Assembly (NCBI GenBank): GCA_016200265.1
Contig: JACQFE010000041.1
Location: 1 to 64,000, forward strand
Origin: Planctomycetota bacterium
GTDB taxonomy: Bacteria > Planctomycetota > Phycisphaerae > UBA1845
Direction: 5' to 3'
Length of the DNA stretch: 64,000 bases
Shown here: piece after piece, positions 17,521 through 26,145 of the stretch
Position numbering within the stretch: the first letter of the stretch is position 1
Layout: every line of letters starts with the position of its first letter
The notes under the pieces: model-generated
Told to the model about the DNA's origin: nothing
Database searches by the model: none
What the model saw: only the letters and a program-made list of their open reading frames with translations
Position numbers and translations under genes: made by a program

Positions 17521-19188
17521 ATGAATTCCTGGTCCTCATTTCCCATTGGCGAGCACTTGTTCCTGTTCTCGCCCATGATCGCGCTCATCGCGACGATGCT
17601 CGTGATTGTCGGCGCGCCACTCGTCGCCGGACGCGGATCTCGAACGATTGCCGGAGTCGCGGTCATGGGAATCGCCGCCGGCCTAGTCCTTTCCATTCGC
17701 GTGGCTATGCATGTCGGCCGCGGCACCAGCGGGTTCTCATTGCAACCGGCGGCGGGACTCCTCATTGTTGATTCCGTGTCCGCGGCGTTTCAGATCATTC
17801 TGTTCTTGTTCCTTGCCGCGGTGACGTATCTTTGGTGGATCGGCTCGGTCGAAACAGAGTCAAATGCCCCGGAATTTTTCATTCTCCTGCTGGGCAGCGC
17901 ATTTGGCATGGCCCTGATGGTCAGCTCGACCAATTTACTCGGCATCGTCGTGGCCATTGAAACGGCGTCTCTGCCGAGTTACGCGCTCGTCGGATTCGAT
18001 AAGCGCGACCGTGTGGCCGCCGAGGCTTCGCTGAAGTATATGATTTTCGGCGCGGTTTCCGCGGCCATCATGCTCTACGGCGCGAGCCTGCTTTACGGTC
18101 TCGTGGGAAGCCTTAGCGTCGTCGATCTTGCCCATTATTCAATTACCAAGTTCGCCGACGGTCCACCGTTGCTCTTGATCGTGGGTCTCCTCTGCTTTAT
18201 GGCGGGGATCGCGTTCAAGATTTCCGCCGTGCCGATGCATTTCTGGTGCCCGGATGCGTTCGAAGGCGCTAAGATCGAAGTGACGACATGGCTGAGCGTC
18301 GTCAGCAAGGCCGCGGGATTGATTCTTTTGGCGCGGCTTGTATCGATCTTCAGCGGCATCATCGATTCTCCGCGAGCCATGTCCATTTTGGGACCACTGG
18401 CGTGGGCCTTGGGACTCATGGCCGCAGTAACCTGCACCGTCGGCAATTTCGCTGCCTATAAACAAGTCAGCGTCAAGCGAATGCTGGCCTATTCGTCGAT
18501 CGCGCATGCGGGGTACATGATGATGGCGGCGACCGCTTTTTTGCATCCTGCGACGAATCAATATGCAACCCCCGCGTCAGCACTCTTGATTTACATCGTG
18601 ATTTATCTGTTCATGAATTTGGGCGCGTTCGGCGTGACGGCCATGATCGTCTGGCACGAGGGCAATGACCGCATCGACTCATTTACCGGCTTGATTCGTC
18701 GCGCACCGTGGCTTGCGGTTCCAATGGTGATCTGCCTGGTGTCATTGGTGGGACTTCCACCGCTGGCCGGCTTCCTTGGAAAATGGTGGATCCTCCTGGT
18801 CCTCGGAAGCACAGGAACGCCGCTGGCATGGATTTTGATCACGGTCTTGGCGATCAATACGTTGATCAGTTTGTATTTCTACATGCGGCTCGTCGTGGTG
18901 ATGACTCTGCGGGACGATGGTCGGCCCGAAGTGAAGTGTCCAATCGGCGGCGTCGCCCTGGTCAACGCTTGTGCGGCCATGCTCCTGATCATGTTCTTCT
19001 TTGCCCAGCCGATGAGGGCCGCCGCCGATCGCTATGCGAATTCGTTCTACTCAACCTCCTCTGCGAAAATTACGCAAGGTGATGCACCCGCGTCAACTTC
19101 AATTCAGTCATTGAGCGTGTCTGATTCGGACGACACATTGTTTCCAATTTACGTTCAACGAATTCCCCCGACTCAAGAGCACCGTTGA
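17521..19188 (+). CDS. nuoN: NADH-quinone oxidoreductase subunit N
   Basis: The third antiporter-like subunit, 555 residues from the ATG at 17521. LGIVVAIETASLPSYALVGF carries the conserved Glu, FKISAVPMHFWCPDAFEGA the HFWxPD motif, and MLAYSSIAHAGYMM the following helix. A Ser/Thr-rich, non-membrane tail of about 40 residues follows the last helix (after PMRAAADRY). The stop overlaps the next start (TGATG). Confidence 0.94.
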   Translation: MNSWSSFPIGEHLFLFSPMIALIATMLVIVGAPLVAGRGSRTIAGVAVMGIAAGLVLSIRVAMHVGRGTSGFSLQPAAGLLIVDSVSAAFQIILFLFLAAVTYLWWIGSVETESNAPEFFILLLGSAFGMALMVSSTNLLGIVVAIETASLPSYALVGFDKRDRVAAEASLKYMIFGAVSAAIMLYGASLLYGLVGSLSVVDLAHYSITKFADGPPLLLIVGLLCFMAGIAFKISAVPMHFWCPDAFEGAKIEVTTWLSVVSKAAGLILLARLVSIFSGIIDSPRAMSILGPLAWALGLMAAVTCTVGNFAAYKQVSVKRMLAYSSIAHAGYMMMAATAFLHPATNQYATPASALLIYIVIYLFMNLGAFGVTAMIVWHEGNDRIDSFTGLIRRAPWLAVPMVICLVSLVGLPPLAGFLGKWWILLVLGSTGTPLAWILITVLAINTLISLYFYMRLVVVMTLRDDGRPEVKCPIGGVALVNACAAMLLIMFFFAQPMRAAADRYANSFYSTSSAKITQGDAPASTSIQSLSVSDSDDTLFPIYVQRIPPTQEHR

Positions 19189-19619
19189 TGGACGAAATCG
19201 ATCTATTGAACGAACTGCTTTCTGTCGAACAGGCCAATTACGCCGCCCGGCTCGTCGAATCCACCGTCTATGTCGGTTCGGATTCAATGCAGGCCGATCG
19301 CGTCGTCGAGCGAATGGCCAGGACCAATCGCGAGCACTGTGAGCAGCTCACGGATTTGATTCTCGATCTCGGCGGCAGTCCGACGCCGCGGCGCTTCGAC
19401 ACGATCACGGCCGATCTACATTTTCAGGATTTGGCCTTTCTTCTTCCCCGCTTGATAGAATATCAAAAGGGCCTGGTGGCAAAATACGAAGAGATTGTGC
19501 CGCGGCTCTCGATGATCCCAAGAGCGCAATCGCTCGCGGCGAGAATCCTCGAACGTCATCAGCGAGACCTGTCCTCGCTCGGAGCATTTTCTCACAGTTC
19601 TGCGGAACCGATCCATTGA
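19188..19619 (+). CDS. Ferritin-like four-helix protein
   Basis: A 143-residue, fully helical protein whose ATG overlaps the nuoN stop codon. Glu/His-rich helix positions (SVEQANYA, NREHCEQL, IEYQKGLVAKYEE, LERHQRDL) and length fit a ferritin-like or rubrerythrin-like di-metal bundle, although I cannot align it to a named family with confidence. Coupling to nuoN suggests co-expression with complex I. A role in iron or oxidative stress is only an inference. Confidence 0.55.
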   Translation: MDEIDLLNELLSVEQANYAARLVESTVYVGSDSMQADRVVERMARTNREHCEQLTDLILDLGGSPTPRRFDTITADLHFQDLAFLLPRLIEYQKGLVAKYEEIVPRLSMIPRAQSLAARILERHQRDLSSLGAFSHSSAEPIH

Positions 19620-19658
19620 GTGGCCGGCTTGATTGCATCGCACCGAAGAGTGAATCCA

Positions 19659-20291
19659 ATGGATGAATTGGCTCGGTTATCACTGGATGAATTCCTGAAT
19701 CGATTGGCCGATCGTACTCCCACGCCCGGCGGAGGTAGTGTCGCCGCAACGTCCGGGGCTTGTGCCTGCGCGTTGGCGCGAATGGTCACCGCATATTCCA
19801 TCGGAAAAAATGCGGACCCCAAAACGCGTGCCACGCTCGAAGAAGCTGCTGTATCGCTCCGAGGTCTGGATGAGTTGATGAGAGCCTTGATCACGCAAGA
19901 TGCTCGGGCGTATGAAGAAATCACTTCGGCCGCGAAGTCCATGAAGACCAATGAATTGAACGAGATTCGTGAGACATTCCAACAGGCGCTGATGGCGGGA
20001 GCAGCCATCCCGATGGAGATCGCGGCGATTGCGTCGCGTCTGCTTGCCATGCTGGACGGGCTTCGCGATCGATTGAATGCTCGCCTACTGAGCGATCTTG
20101 GCGTTGTTGCTGTGCTGGCGGAGGCGTCGGCTACTGCCGCGGGCTTCATGGTTCAGACAAACCTCTCCGACATTGTGGATCATGCCGTGAAATCCAGGAT
20201 CGCGAGAGAGCTCGACGCCATTCTGGGACATTGCCGGGAATCCAGGCGGAACATCGAGTCATTCGTACGCTCCACGCTTGAGACGACCTGA
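19659..20291 (+). CDS. Cyclodeaminase/cyclohydrolase-family protein (FTCD C-terminal type)
   Basis: A 210-residue protein with the family signature RTPTPGGGSVAATSGA near the N-terminus, followed by long amphipathic helices. Members include formimidoyltetrahydrofolate cyclodeaminase and methenyl-tetrahydrofolate cyclohydrolase (FchA), which act in one-carbon folate chemistry in the cytosol. The ATG at 19659 has a gaagag ribosome site; a GTG at 19620 would add 13 residues. It is last in the run starting at nuoH. Which folate derivative it uses cannot be told. Confidence 0.8.
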   Translation: MDELARLSLDEFLNRLADRTPTPGGGSVAATSGACACALARMVTAYSIGKNADPKTRATLEEAAVSLRGLDELMRALITQDARAYEEITSAAKSMKTNELNEIRETFQQALMAGAAIPMEIAAIASRLLAMLDGLRDRLNARLLSDLGVVAVLAEASATAAGFMVQTNLSDIVDHAVKSRIARELDAILGHCRESRRNIESFVRSTLETT

Positions 20292-20314
20292 CGCTCCGGT
20301 CGATATATCTTTCG

Positions 20315-20566
20315 ATGTCTGACGACCGTGCTTACAAGCTGGACATTCCAGGCCTCTCGCCTTCACACGGCGATGAATCGGCTCGTGCAAGTGACGGCAA
20401 ACGTCCGTGGGTCGGCGTGCGATTCGATTGCTGCTGCGTGTACACCCGCGTGTATCGCGACGCTGACGCGAGCGCTTATGAAGGTCGCTGCCCGAAGTGC
20501 GGCCGCAAGGTCCGCCTGGTCGTCGGCCCCAAAGGCACCCGCGCCCGATTCTTCGCCGCGGAATAA
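20315..20566 (+). CDS. Small zinc-ribbon-like protein
   Basis: An 83-residue protein. WVGVRFDCCCVYTRVYR is followed by YEGRCPKCGRKVRLVVGPKG and RFFAAE, giving two Cys pairs that probably bind zinc in a rubredoxin-like knuckle. I recall close relatives as conserved hypotheticals in Planctomycetota. No catalytic residues are visible. It sits 24 nt after the cyclodeaminase gene and may share its transcript. Confidence 0.7.
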   Translation: MSDDRAYKLDIPGLSPSHGDESARASDGKRPWVGVRFDCCCVYTRVYRDADASAYEGRCPKCGRKVRLVVGPKGTRARFFAAE

Positions 20567-20582
20567 GCCGCACCTTCGTGTC

Positions 20583-20601
20583 TATAATAAATCGCTATAA
20601 T
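20583..20601 (+). promoter_or_regulatory. Possible promoter -10 elements before the ABC exporter
   Basis: Two TATAAT hexamers lie 7 nt apart (20583-20588 and 20596-20601) in the gap between the zinc-ribbon gene and the ABC exporter. No good -35 is visible, so the call is weak. Confidence 0.3.
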
Positions 20602-20639
20602 AATTCCGTGTCGCATATCCTTCCTCGATGATATTGCCT

Positions 20640-20658
20640 CCCCCCTTGAAAAGGGGGG
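20640..20658 (+). repeat. C-run/G-run hairpin repeat
   Basis: CCCCCCTT (20640-20647) and AAGGGGGG (20651-20658) form an 8-bp stem with a 3-nt loop, followed by another G run at 20664-20669. It lies between the possible promoter and the exporter start, so it would be in the 5' leader. This is a known type of dispersed GC-rich repeat. Confidence 0.7.
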
Positions 20659-20697
20659 ACACAGGGGGGTTTCCATCGGCACTGCGAGGAAGAAAGC

Positions 20698-22587
20698 TTG
20701 CTGCAATCATCCAAAGTTCGGTACCGTGAATTCCGCGAAAAGCGTATGCGCGGCGGGCTGCGCACTTCGCCATCCTTGAGCAGTGAACGTCCCGTTCGAG
20801 ATCGCGGTGTCCGCAAGCGATATCTACGCGAATATCGCAAATGGCTTTGGCCATATCGCTGGCGACTCGCCACCGTATTCGTGCTCGCCCTCGTCAGCGC
20901 CGTGCTTAATCTCGTGCTCCCGATGGCCACCAAATACATCGTGGATGACATTCTTCCGAATGTGAAGGGGGATCCGGCCAAGCGCTTGAGCGAACTGATC
21001 TGGCTCTCCGCGGGCATGATAGCCTTGCTAACATTTACGCAAGGCATCGACACGCTTCGCTCGTACCTTATGTCCATCCTGAATGCGAAGGTGATTTTTC
21101 GGCTGCGGCAAAGGCTTTTCGATCGTTTCCTGCGGCTGCCGCTCAGCGACCTTTCGGAACTGAAGTCCGGCGGAATCGTCTCGCGCCTCTCGCAGGACAC
21201 CGACAAAGTCACCGGCATGGTGCAGATGGGACTGATCACGCCGGGCGTCGCGGCCATGCGCGTCATCCTCACCGTCGGCGTGCTCTTTTTCATCAGTTGG
21301 CGGATGGCGTTGGTCGCGAGTCTGATGATCCCGCCGATCGTGCTCATCAACCTGATCTGGATTCAAAAGGTTCGCCCGATATATCGCACGATGGCCGAAG
21401 ACCGCGAACGCATCGACGCCCGCGTGACGGAGACGTTCGGTGGCATTCGAGTCGTAAGAGCATTTCGCCGCGAGCGACGCGAGGAGCGGGATTACGCTCT
21501 CGGCCATCACACAATCATTCGCAAGAACCTCCTGGCAGAGCGATTGCAGCTTGTCGTCAATGCGGGCTGGGGACTGGTCGTGCCCGCGACGACGGTCGCG
21601 ATCGTCGGAGTCGGCGGGTATCTGGTGATTCGCGGCATGGGCAGCGTGGGCGACATTATCGCGTTCCAGATGTACGCGATCATGCTGTTGCACCCACTTT
21701 CGCTGATCGTCAATTCGTTCAGCACGACGCAGCAAGCCCTCGCGGCCCTCGAACGCGTCTTCGATATCCTCGAACGCCCGCAGGAAAAGCCGGATCGACA
21801 GAACGCAATCGAGTGCCCGTTCCCAATCGAGGAAATCCGATTCGACGACGTAGGCTTCGAATATCGCTCGGGCCTGCCCGTGCTGCACAATGTGTCGCTC
21901 ACCGTTCCGGCCGGCAAAGTTGTGGCACTCGTCGGCCCCAGCGGCGGCGGCAAAACCACGCTCACTGATCTTGTGGCTCGATTTTACGATCCCACGGTTG
22001 GGGCCGTCCGCATCAATGGAATCGATCTTCGTGATTTGCGGCTTGGCAGCTACCGCAATCGCCTCGCGATCGTGCCACAGGAGACGTTTCTCTTTGACGG
22101 CACTGTGAAGGAGAACGTCGCCTATGGCGCCCGTGGCGCGAGCGACGAGGCGATCCTCGACGCCGCCCGTCGCGCCAACGCGCACGAATTCATCGAGCGG
22201 CTGCCGGAGCAATACGACACGATCATCGGCGAACGCGGCGTAAAGCTCTCCGGCGGTCAGCGGCAGCGAATCAGCATCGCTCGTGCCATTCTCGCCGATC
22301 CTGAAATTCTCATCCTCGATGAGGCCACCAGCAATCTCGACACGGAAAGCGAACAGCTCATTCAGGCCTCCATCGCCGAGCTGCTTTCCAACCGCACGAC
22401 GTTCGTCATCGCCCACCGCCTCAGCACGGTGACGCACGCGGACATGATCGTCGTGCTGCACCTTGGCCGTATCGTCGAACTGGGCACGCATACCGAACTC
22501 CTCGCCGCCGACGGCCTGTACCGCGAAATGGTCGAACGCCAACGCCGCTTTACCGACGTGGGCGAGAATGCGCTGGCGTGGGAGTAG
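20698..22587 (+). CDS. MsbA-like ABC exporter, permease and ATPase fused
   Basis: A 629-residue half-transporter. An N-terminal six-helix exporter domain (about 60-360) is followed by a nucleotide-binding domain with Walker A GPSGGGKTT (about 412), signature LSGGQRQR (about 516), Walker B LILDEATS (about 538) and switch AHRLS. It resembles lipid or multidrug exporters of the MsbA group and would act as a dimer in the inner membrane. The TTG at 20698 has a strong gaggaag ribosome site; the first ATG is at 20746. Lipid A core transport is plausible given the LPS genes in the window, but not shown. Confidence 0.88.
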   Translation: MLQSSKVRYREFREKRMRGGLRTSPSLSSERPVRDRGVRKRYLREYRKWLWPYRWRLATVFVLALVSAVLNLVLPMATKYIVDDILPNVKGDPAKRLSELIWLSAGMIALLTFTQGIDTLRSYLMSILNAKVIFRLRQRLFDRFLRLPLSDLSELKSGGIVSRLSQDTDKVTGMVQMGLITPGVAAMRVILTVGVLFFISWRMALVASLMIPPIVLINLIWIQKVRPIYRTMAEDRERIDARVTETFGGIRVVRAFRRERREERDYALGHHTIIRKNLLAERLQLVVNAGWGLVVPATTVAIVGVGGYLVIRGMGSVGDIIAFQMYAIMLLHPLSLIVNSFSTTQQALAALERVFDILERPQEKPDRQNAIECPFPIEEIRFDDVGFEYRSGLPVLHNVSLTVPAGKVVALVGPSGGGKTTLTDLVARFYDPTVGAVRINGIDLRDLRLGSYRNRLAIVPQETFLFDGTVKENVAYGARGASDEAILDAARRANAHEFIERLPEQYDTIIGERGVKLSGGQRQRISIARAILADPEILILDEATSNLDTESEQLIQASIAELLSNRTTFVIAHRLSTVTHADMIVVLHLGRIVELGTHTELLAADGLYREMVERQRRFTDVGENALAWE

Positions 22588-22669
22588 TTTGCTTCTCTGG
22601 GCCACGGTAGAATATGGCAGACTATTGACTGGGCATGAGTGTATTTTCGCTGCAAGGGATGAATCGAAG

Positions 22670-22891
22670 ATGATCTGGGAATGGCGACGAAAAACCACGG
22701 TCAAGCCAGGCGGCAAGGTGGAAGTCTTGTTGCCGGAATTATCTGACGGCCAGACGGTTGAAGTCGTAATTCGTGGCGAAACCAAAGCTGGCTCAAATGG
22801 CAAACGGACCGGTTTCGGGAGCGCCAGCGGGCGGATCAAGGTCGGCGATGATTTTGATGCGCCCATTTCCGATTTCGATGACTACAAATAA
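22670..22891 (+). CDS. VapB-like antitoxin
   Basis: A 73-residue protein ending GDDFDAPISDFDDYK, the acidic toxin-wrapping tail usual in antitoxins paired with PIN toxins of this type. The N-terminal part (KPGGKVEVLLPELSDGQTVE) is a short beta-rich segment. The TAA stop overlaps the toxin start by one base (TAATG), the standard coupled layout. It probably neutralises the downstream toxin. Confidence 0.75.
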   Translation: MIWEWRRKTTVKPGGKVEVLLPELSDGQTVEVVIRGETKAGSNGKRTGFGSASGRIKVGDDFDAPISDFDDYK

Positions 22892-23277
22892 TGCGATTAG
22901 TTCTCGATACGCATACTTTCCTGTGGTTCGTCGAGGGGAGTGCACGGCTTTCTGCCAAAGCAAGAGATCATATTGAGGATTCCGACAATGAGATCCTGTT
23001 GAGCATCGCCAGCCTGTGGGAAATGGCCATCAAGATCAGCCTTAGGAGACTTGATGCGCCGCATCCGTTCGCGGACTTCATACAAAGCCAACTTGAGCTT
23101 AGTTCGATACAGTTGCTTGAAATCCGTCCGCAGCACACGTACGCCATTGCGAATCTGCCGTTTTACCATCGTGATCCATTCGACCGCCTGCTGGCCGCGC
23201 AGTGTCTGAGCGAAGGACTGATCCTCATTAGCTCGGACGGCGTGTTTGAGAAATATGGCGTAGAGCGACTTTGGTAG
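22891..23277 (+). CDS. VapC-type PIN-domain ribonuclease toxin
   Basis: A 128-residue PIN domain. The acidic metal-binding residues are visible: Asp6 in LVLDTHTFLW, Glu44 in SLWEMAIK, Asp98 in HRDPFDRLLAAQ and Asp116 in ISSDGVF. Such toxins cleave RNA when freed from the antitoxin, usually a tRNA or rRNA; the target here is unknown. Second gene of a coupled toxin-antitoxin pair. Confidence 0.88.
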   Translation: MRLVLDTHTFLWFVEGSARLSAKARDHIEDSDNEILLSIASLWEMAIKISLRRLDAPHPFADFIQSQLELSSIQLLEIRPQHTYAIANLPFYHRDPFDRLLAAQCLSEGLILISSDGVFEKYGVERLW

Positions 23278-23279
23278 CT

Positions 23280-24320
23280 TCAACGCTCCGCACTTCCGAA
23301 TAACGAGTGAATTTCCGCGTCAGTCGGCGAGCGCGCCGTTGAAGTCCACCCCGCCGCAAGCAAGGGCCCAAGTGAGGGAAGGAATCTTATGAAAATCGGA
23401 CGGCTGTCGCTAAAGAGCCAGCCCTCGCCCGTGCCACGAAAATCCAGAACTAAGTGATGTGTCTCCGGTGAAAACATAGAGAATCTTAGCCTACGCCACC
23501 ACGCCCGATCCTCCTGCCGCACGAAACCGCCGGGCACCAGCCACCAGCGGCGGTCATAAATTAACGGAACGAACCATTGCAGAACGATGATCGCAATCAC
23601 GAAAGCAAAGAGAAGCCCGCGCCGCCAACTGAAAGTGCCCTTTAGCATTTCCCAAACGGAAAACCACACCCACATTTGAGCGGCGAAGAATAGAAACGAC
23701 CCTGTTGGGTTTCGCATGTGTCGGGGGAAGTGCCACCATTTGACCGTGGGAATCGGGTCCTTTTTCGCAGACAGCGAATATCTTTCATCAACGCGCGCCA
23801 AAAGGTCGGCGGCATCGGGTTCATTCCAAAAATCAACCGGTTCAAATGAGACATCAAGGCCTGACATTGCTCGTGCGTTTGTATTCTTGCGATCAATGAT
23901 GATTGTCGTGAAGCCAAGCGGAATCGCGGGAATCTCCCGAATGCGGTGTCCCCAACCGTCACCGGCCCGCAGCAATGCGTGTTCGACAACCCTATGCGGC
24001 AACCGTACGACCCCGGCTAGGTTCGCCTCGATTGCTTCAAGCCGGGCTAGCCGCCTGCGAGTGCCGCCTGATTTTGGATGCCGCCGACGATATGCTCGCC
24101 AATACGCCCAAAGAATGGGCGCTACGATCACTATGCCCAGCGAACCGATGCAGATTTGAGTCAGGCTGACATCCGCCGTGACCAATGCAACCGCCAGCAC
24201 AATGGCGAACCCCAATAGCGTTACAATGTAGAGAATCAGCGTGATGATAGCGAGTACGCCTCTGTCCCCGCCAACCCGCGCTTCAAGCGGGCAAATAACA
24301 AACCGGATACGGGTTCTCAT
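23280..24320 (-). CDS. Hypothetical membrane protein with four helices
   Basis: A 346-residue protein with two helices near the N-terminus (about 21-47 and 51-72), a hydrophilic middle of about 130 residues, then two helices (about 209-227 and 231-252) and a hydrophilic C-terminus. No family recognised. The C-terminal region (HHLVLDFRGTGEGWLF) has no visible catalytic motif. It is convergent with the toxin gene, with only 2 nt between their stops. Confidence 0.6.
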   Translation of the reverse strand: MRTRIRFVICPLEARVGGDRGVLAIITLILYIVTLLGFAIVLAVALVTADVSLTQICIGSLGIVIVAPILWAYWRAYRRRHPKSGGTRRRLARLEAIEANLAGVVRLPHRVVEHALLRAGDGWGHRIREIPAIPLGFTTIIIDRKNTNARAMSGLDVSFEPVDFWNEPDAADLLARVDERYSLSAKKDPIPTVKWWHFPRHMRNPTGSFLFFAAQMWVWFSVWEMLKGTFSWRRGLLFAFVIAIIVLQWFVPLIYDRRWWLVPGGFVRQEDRAWWRRLRFSMFSPETHHLVLDFRGTGEGWLFSDSRPIFIRFLPSLGPLLAAGWTSTARSPTDAEIHSLFGSAER

Positions 24321-24817
24321 GTCTCACGCTTTGCAAGTGCCATTTTCGAGCAACACGGCGGCGCTCACTAGCAAATCATTATTGATAGAGCGCTGCTCAA
24401 GTTATAGCACGTGGAGAATTGCCATGCCACAAGATCGCGAAACTCTGCGCCGGTCGAGTTCATCGTGGAAGGGTCATGCAATGAAACCAGCCGCCGTCTA
24501 TGCCTCGCTGCGTTATTGCCTCCGGCCATTTCGACTTTTCGACTTCTCGACTTTTCGACGTTTCTCCGCTTGCCTCGTTGCCTTTTTTCGATCTTCGCCA
24601 TTCGCTCTTCGCTCTTCTGGTTTCCCGAATTCCGCATCCAAATTCGCTCTTCGCTATTCGAAATTCCCCATTCCAATCAGTGCCACGCCATGACATTCGT
24701 GAAAATTATCCTTGCCAAACGAACCCATTTGAAAGTGTCAATGAAATGCGAGCGACCGATAATTTCCGCTCACAGATGCTCAAATCGTTGGACGGGCGAG
24801 TGAAGGTTGCTGCGGCC
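24321..24817. repeat. Repeat-filled 497-bp gap
   Basis: No gene is supported here. From about 24530 to 24700 the sequence consists of reiterated words such as TTCGACTTTTCGAC, TCTTCGCCATTCGCTCTTCG (24593 on), AATTCGCTCTTCGCTATTCG and a following ATTCC-rich segment. The 24587-24616 part shares its core with the nuo repeats. Frames open through it on both strands give arginine/serine/phenylalanine-rich nonsense and are not genes. Confidence 0.7.
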
Positions 24818-25540
24818 TCAGCTCTTCATTCCCAATCCCAGCAGCAGGATCGGGCGAAGAATGGTCCACCAGTCGATGATCGGTTTCATCTTGGTGAAGC
24901 CGAGCGAACGCGGGGGATAGACTTTCGTACAAGGCACTTCGGTGTGGAGATAGCCGAGGGTGATGACTTTCCAAAGCAGATAGACTTCCAGGCCATAGGA
25001 GTCAAGCCAGCGTTGGTCCGGGTCGATGCGAGGATCGTCGAGGATGCTCAACCTAAATGCGCGGAAGCCGTTGGTGCTTTCGGTGAGGGGCTTGCCGGCG
25101 AAGCGGCTCATCAACCAGGGGTGCAAGCGCGTGGCCAGGCGGCGGTAGAGTGGCATGTCACCTGCGGCGCTGCCACCCGCAAGATACCGCGAGCCCATCA
25201 CGAAGTCGGCCTTGTTATCGCAAATCGGATCGAGCAAGCGCGGGATTTCCGCGGGATTGTCCTTGTTGTTTCCCGCGAGGATGACAGCGAGATCGTGCCC
25301 CGTGCTGCGACCGAATTGCAAACCGGCACGAATCGCCGCACCAACGCCGCAAATGCGACCTAGGGAGATCACTCTGGCGCCGCGCCGCAAGGCGACTTCG
25401 GGTGTCGAATCGGTCGAGCCGTCATCGACGACGAGAACCGCATCGACAAGATCAAAATCAATGCGTTCGACGACGCGGCCGATCTTCAACTCCTCGTCGC
25501 GAGCGGGAATGACGGCGATGATGGACTTTCCCTTGTACAT
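24818..25540 (-). CDS. Glycosyltransferase family 2 protein
   Basis: A 240-residue GT-A enzyme. IIAVIPARDEELKIG and VLVVDDGSTDSTPEVA form the nucleotide-binding N-terminus, LAGNNKDNPAEIPRL stands where a DxD motif normally lies, and NGFRAFRL and RWLDSYGLEVYLLWK follow, as in dolichyl-phosphate-mannose-synthase-like enzymes. A hydrophobic C-terminus may touch the membrane. The ATG at 25540 is 2 nt after the acetyltransferase stop. It likely transfers a sugar in the same surface glycan pathway as the two genes before it. Confidence 0.85.
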   Translation of the reverse strand: MYKGKSIIAVIPARDEELKIGRVVERIDFDLVDAVLVVDDGSTDSTPEVALRRGARVISLGRICGVGAAIRAGLQFGRSTGHDLAVILAGNNKDNPAEIPRLLDPICDNKADFVMGSRYLAGGSAAGDMPLYRRLATRLHPWLMSRFAGKPLTESTNGFRAFRLSILDDPRIDPDQRWLDSYGLEVYLLWKVITLGYLHTEVPCTKVYPPRSLGFTKMKPIIDWWTILRPILLLGLGMKS

Positions 25541-25542
25541 GT

Positions 25543-26145
25543 TTAATTGATGAGCTTGAGGCCTGACGCACATTCTGCGTAACGACGATTGCACGATTCA
25601 CAAGCCAAAATCTTGAGAGCCTTTCCGCAAACACACGCCCAGCCGTGTTGTCGCGCGGGGTTGTCGAGCATCAGCGCATGGTCGGACACGTCGCGGGTGA
25701 CGACGGCGCCGGCGGCGATCATGGCGAAGCGACCGATGGTGATTCCGCAGAGGATCACCGCGCCGGCCCCAATCGATGCGCCCTGCTTCACCGTCGTTGG
25801 GCTGAGCCAATTCTCAACGTGTGCATAGCGGTCGCGCGCGTGCAGCGAGCGCGGACTGCGCGGATGGCGATCGTTCGTGAACACGGCCAACGGCCCGACG
25901 AACACGTCATCCTCCAGCGTCACGCCGTTCCATATTGCAACACCGTTTTTGATGGTCACGCGATCCCCGACTCTCGCGCCGGATTCGATGAACGCGTGAT
26001 CGCCGACGTTGCAATCGCGACCAATGACCGAACCGCACATGACATGAGCGAACGCCCAGATACGCGTGCCCTCGCCAACACTCTCGCATTCGCAAATGGC
26101 CGACGGATGCACGAACGGCTTGGAATCAATCGAGGCCGAATTCAT
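25543..26145 (-). CDS. WbpD/WlbB-like hexapeptide N-acetyltransferase
   Basis: A 200-residue left-handed beta-helix acyltransferase. Hexapeptide turns run from VHPSAICECESVGEG to AMIAAGAVVTRDVSDHALM, with the NDRHPRSPR segment typical of the UDP-2-acetamido-3-amino-glucuronate acetyltransferases. It ends in a cysteine-rich tail (WACVCGKALKILACESCNRR). It would acetylate the 3-amino group of a UDP-sugar. The start overlaps the upstream dehydrogenase by 4 nt (ATGA), matching the WbpB-WbpD order in O-antigen pathways. The matching aminotransferase is not adjacent; the DegT gene at 500-1636 may or may not supply it. Confidence 0.83.
   Translation of the reverse strand: MNSASIDSKPFVHPSAICECESVGEGTRIWAFAHVMCGSVIGRDCNVGDHAFIESGARVGDRVTIKNGVAIWNGVTLEDDVFVGPLAVFTNDRHPRSPRSLHARDRYAHVENWLSPTTVKQGASIGAGAVILCGITIGRFAMIAAGAVVTRDVSDHALMLDNPARQHGWACVCGKALKILACESCNRRYAECASGLKLIN

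Noticed and set aside
21028..22866. Long open frame of about 610 codons on minus, opposite the ABC exporter
   Set aside because: It mirrors the codon pattern of the exporter, has no domain or ribosome site, and the plus-strand gene has all expected motifs.
24500..25363. Plus-strand open frame through the repeat-rich gap and into the GT2 gene
   Set aside because: Its first half is repeat-derived (RHSLFALL-type words) and its second half is the mirror of the glycosyltransferase.
25543..25640. Cys-rich tail of the acetyltransferase as a novel fusion
   Set aside because: Short C-terminal Cys-pair tails are common in WbpD-like acetyltransferases, so it is not unusual.
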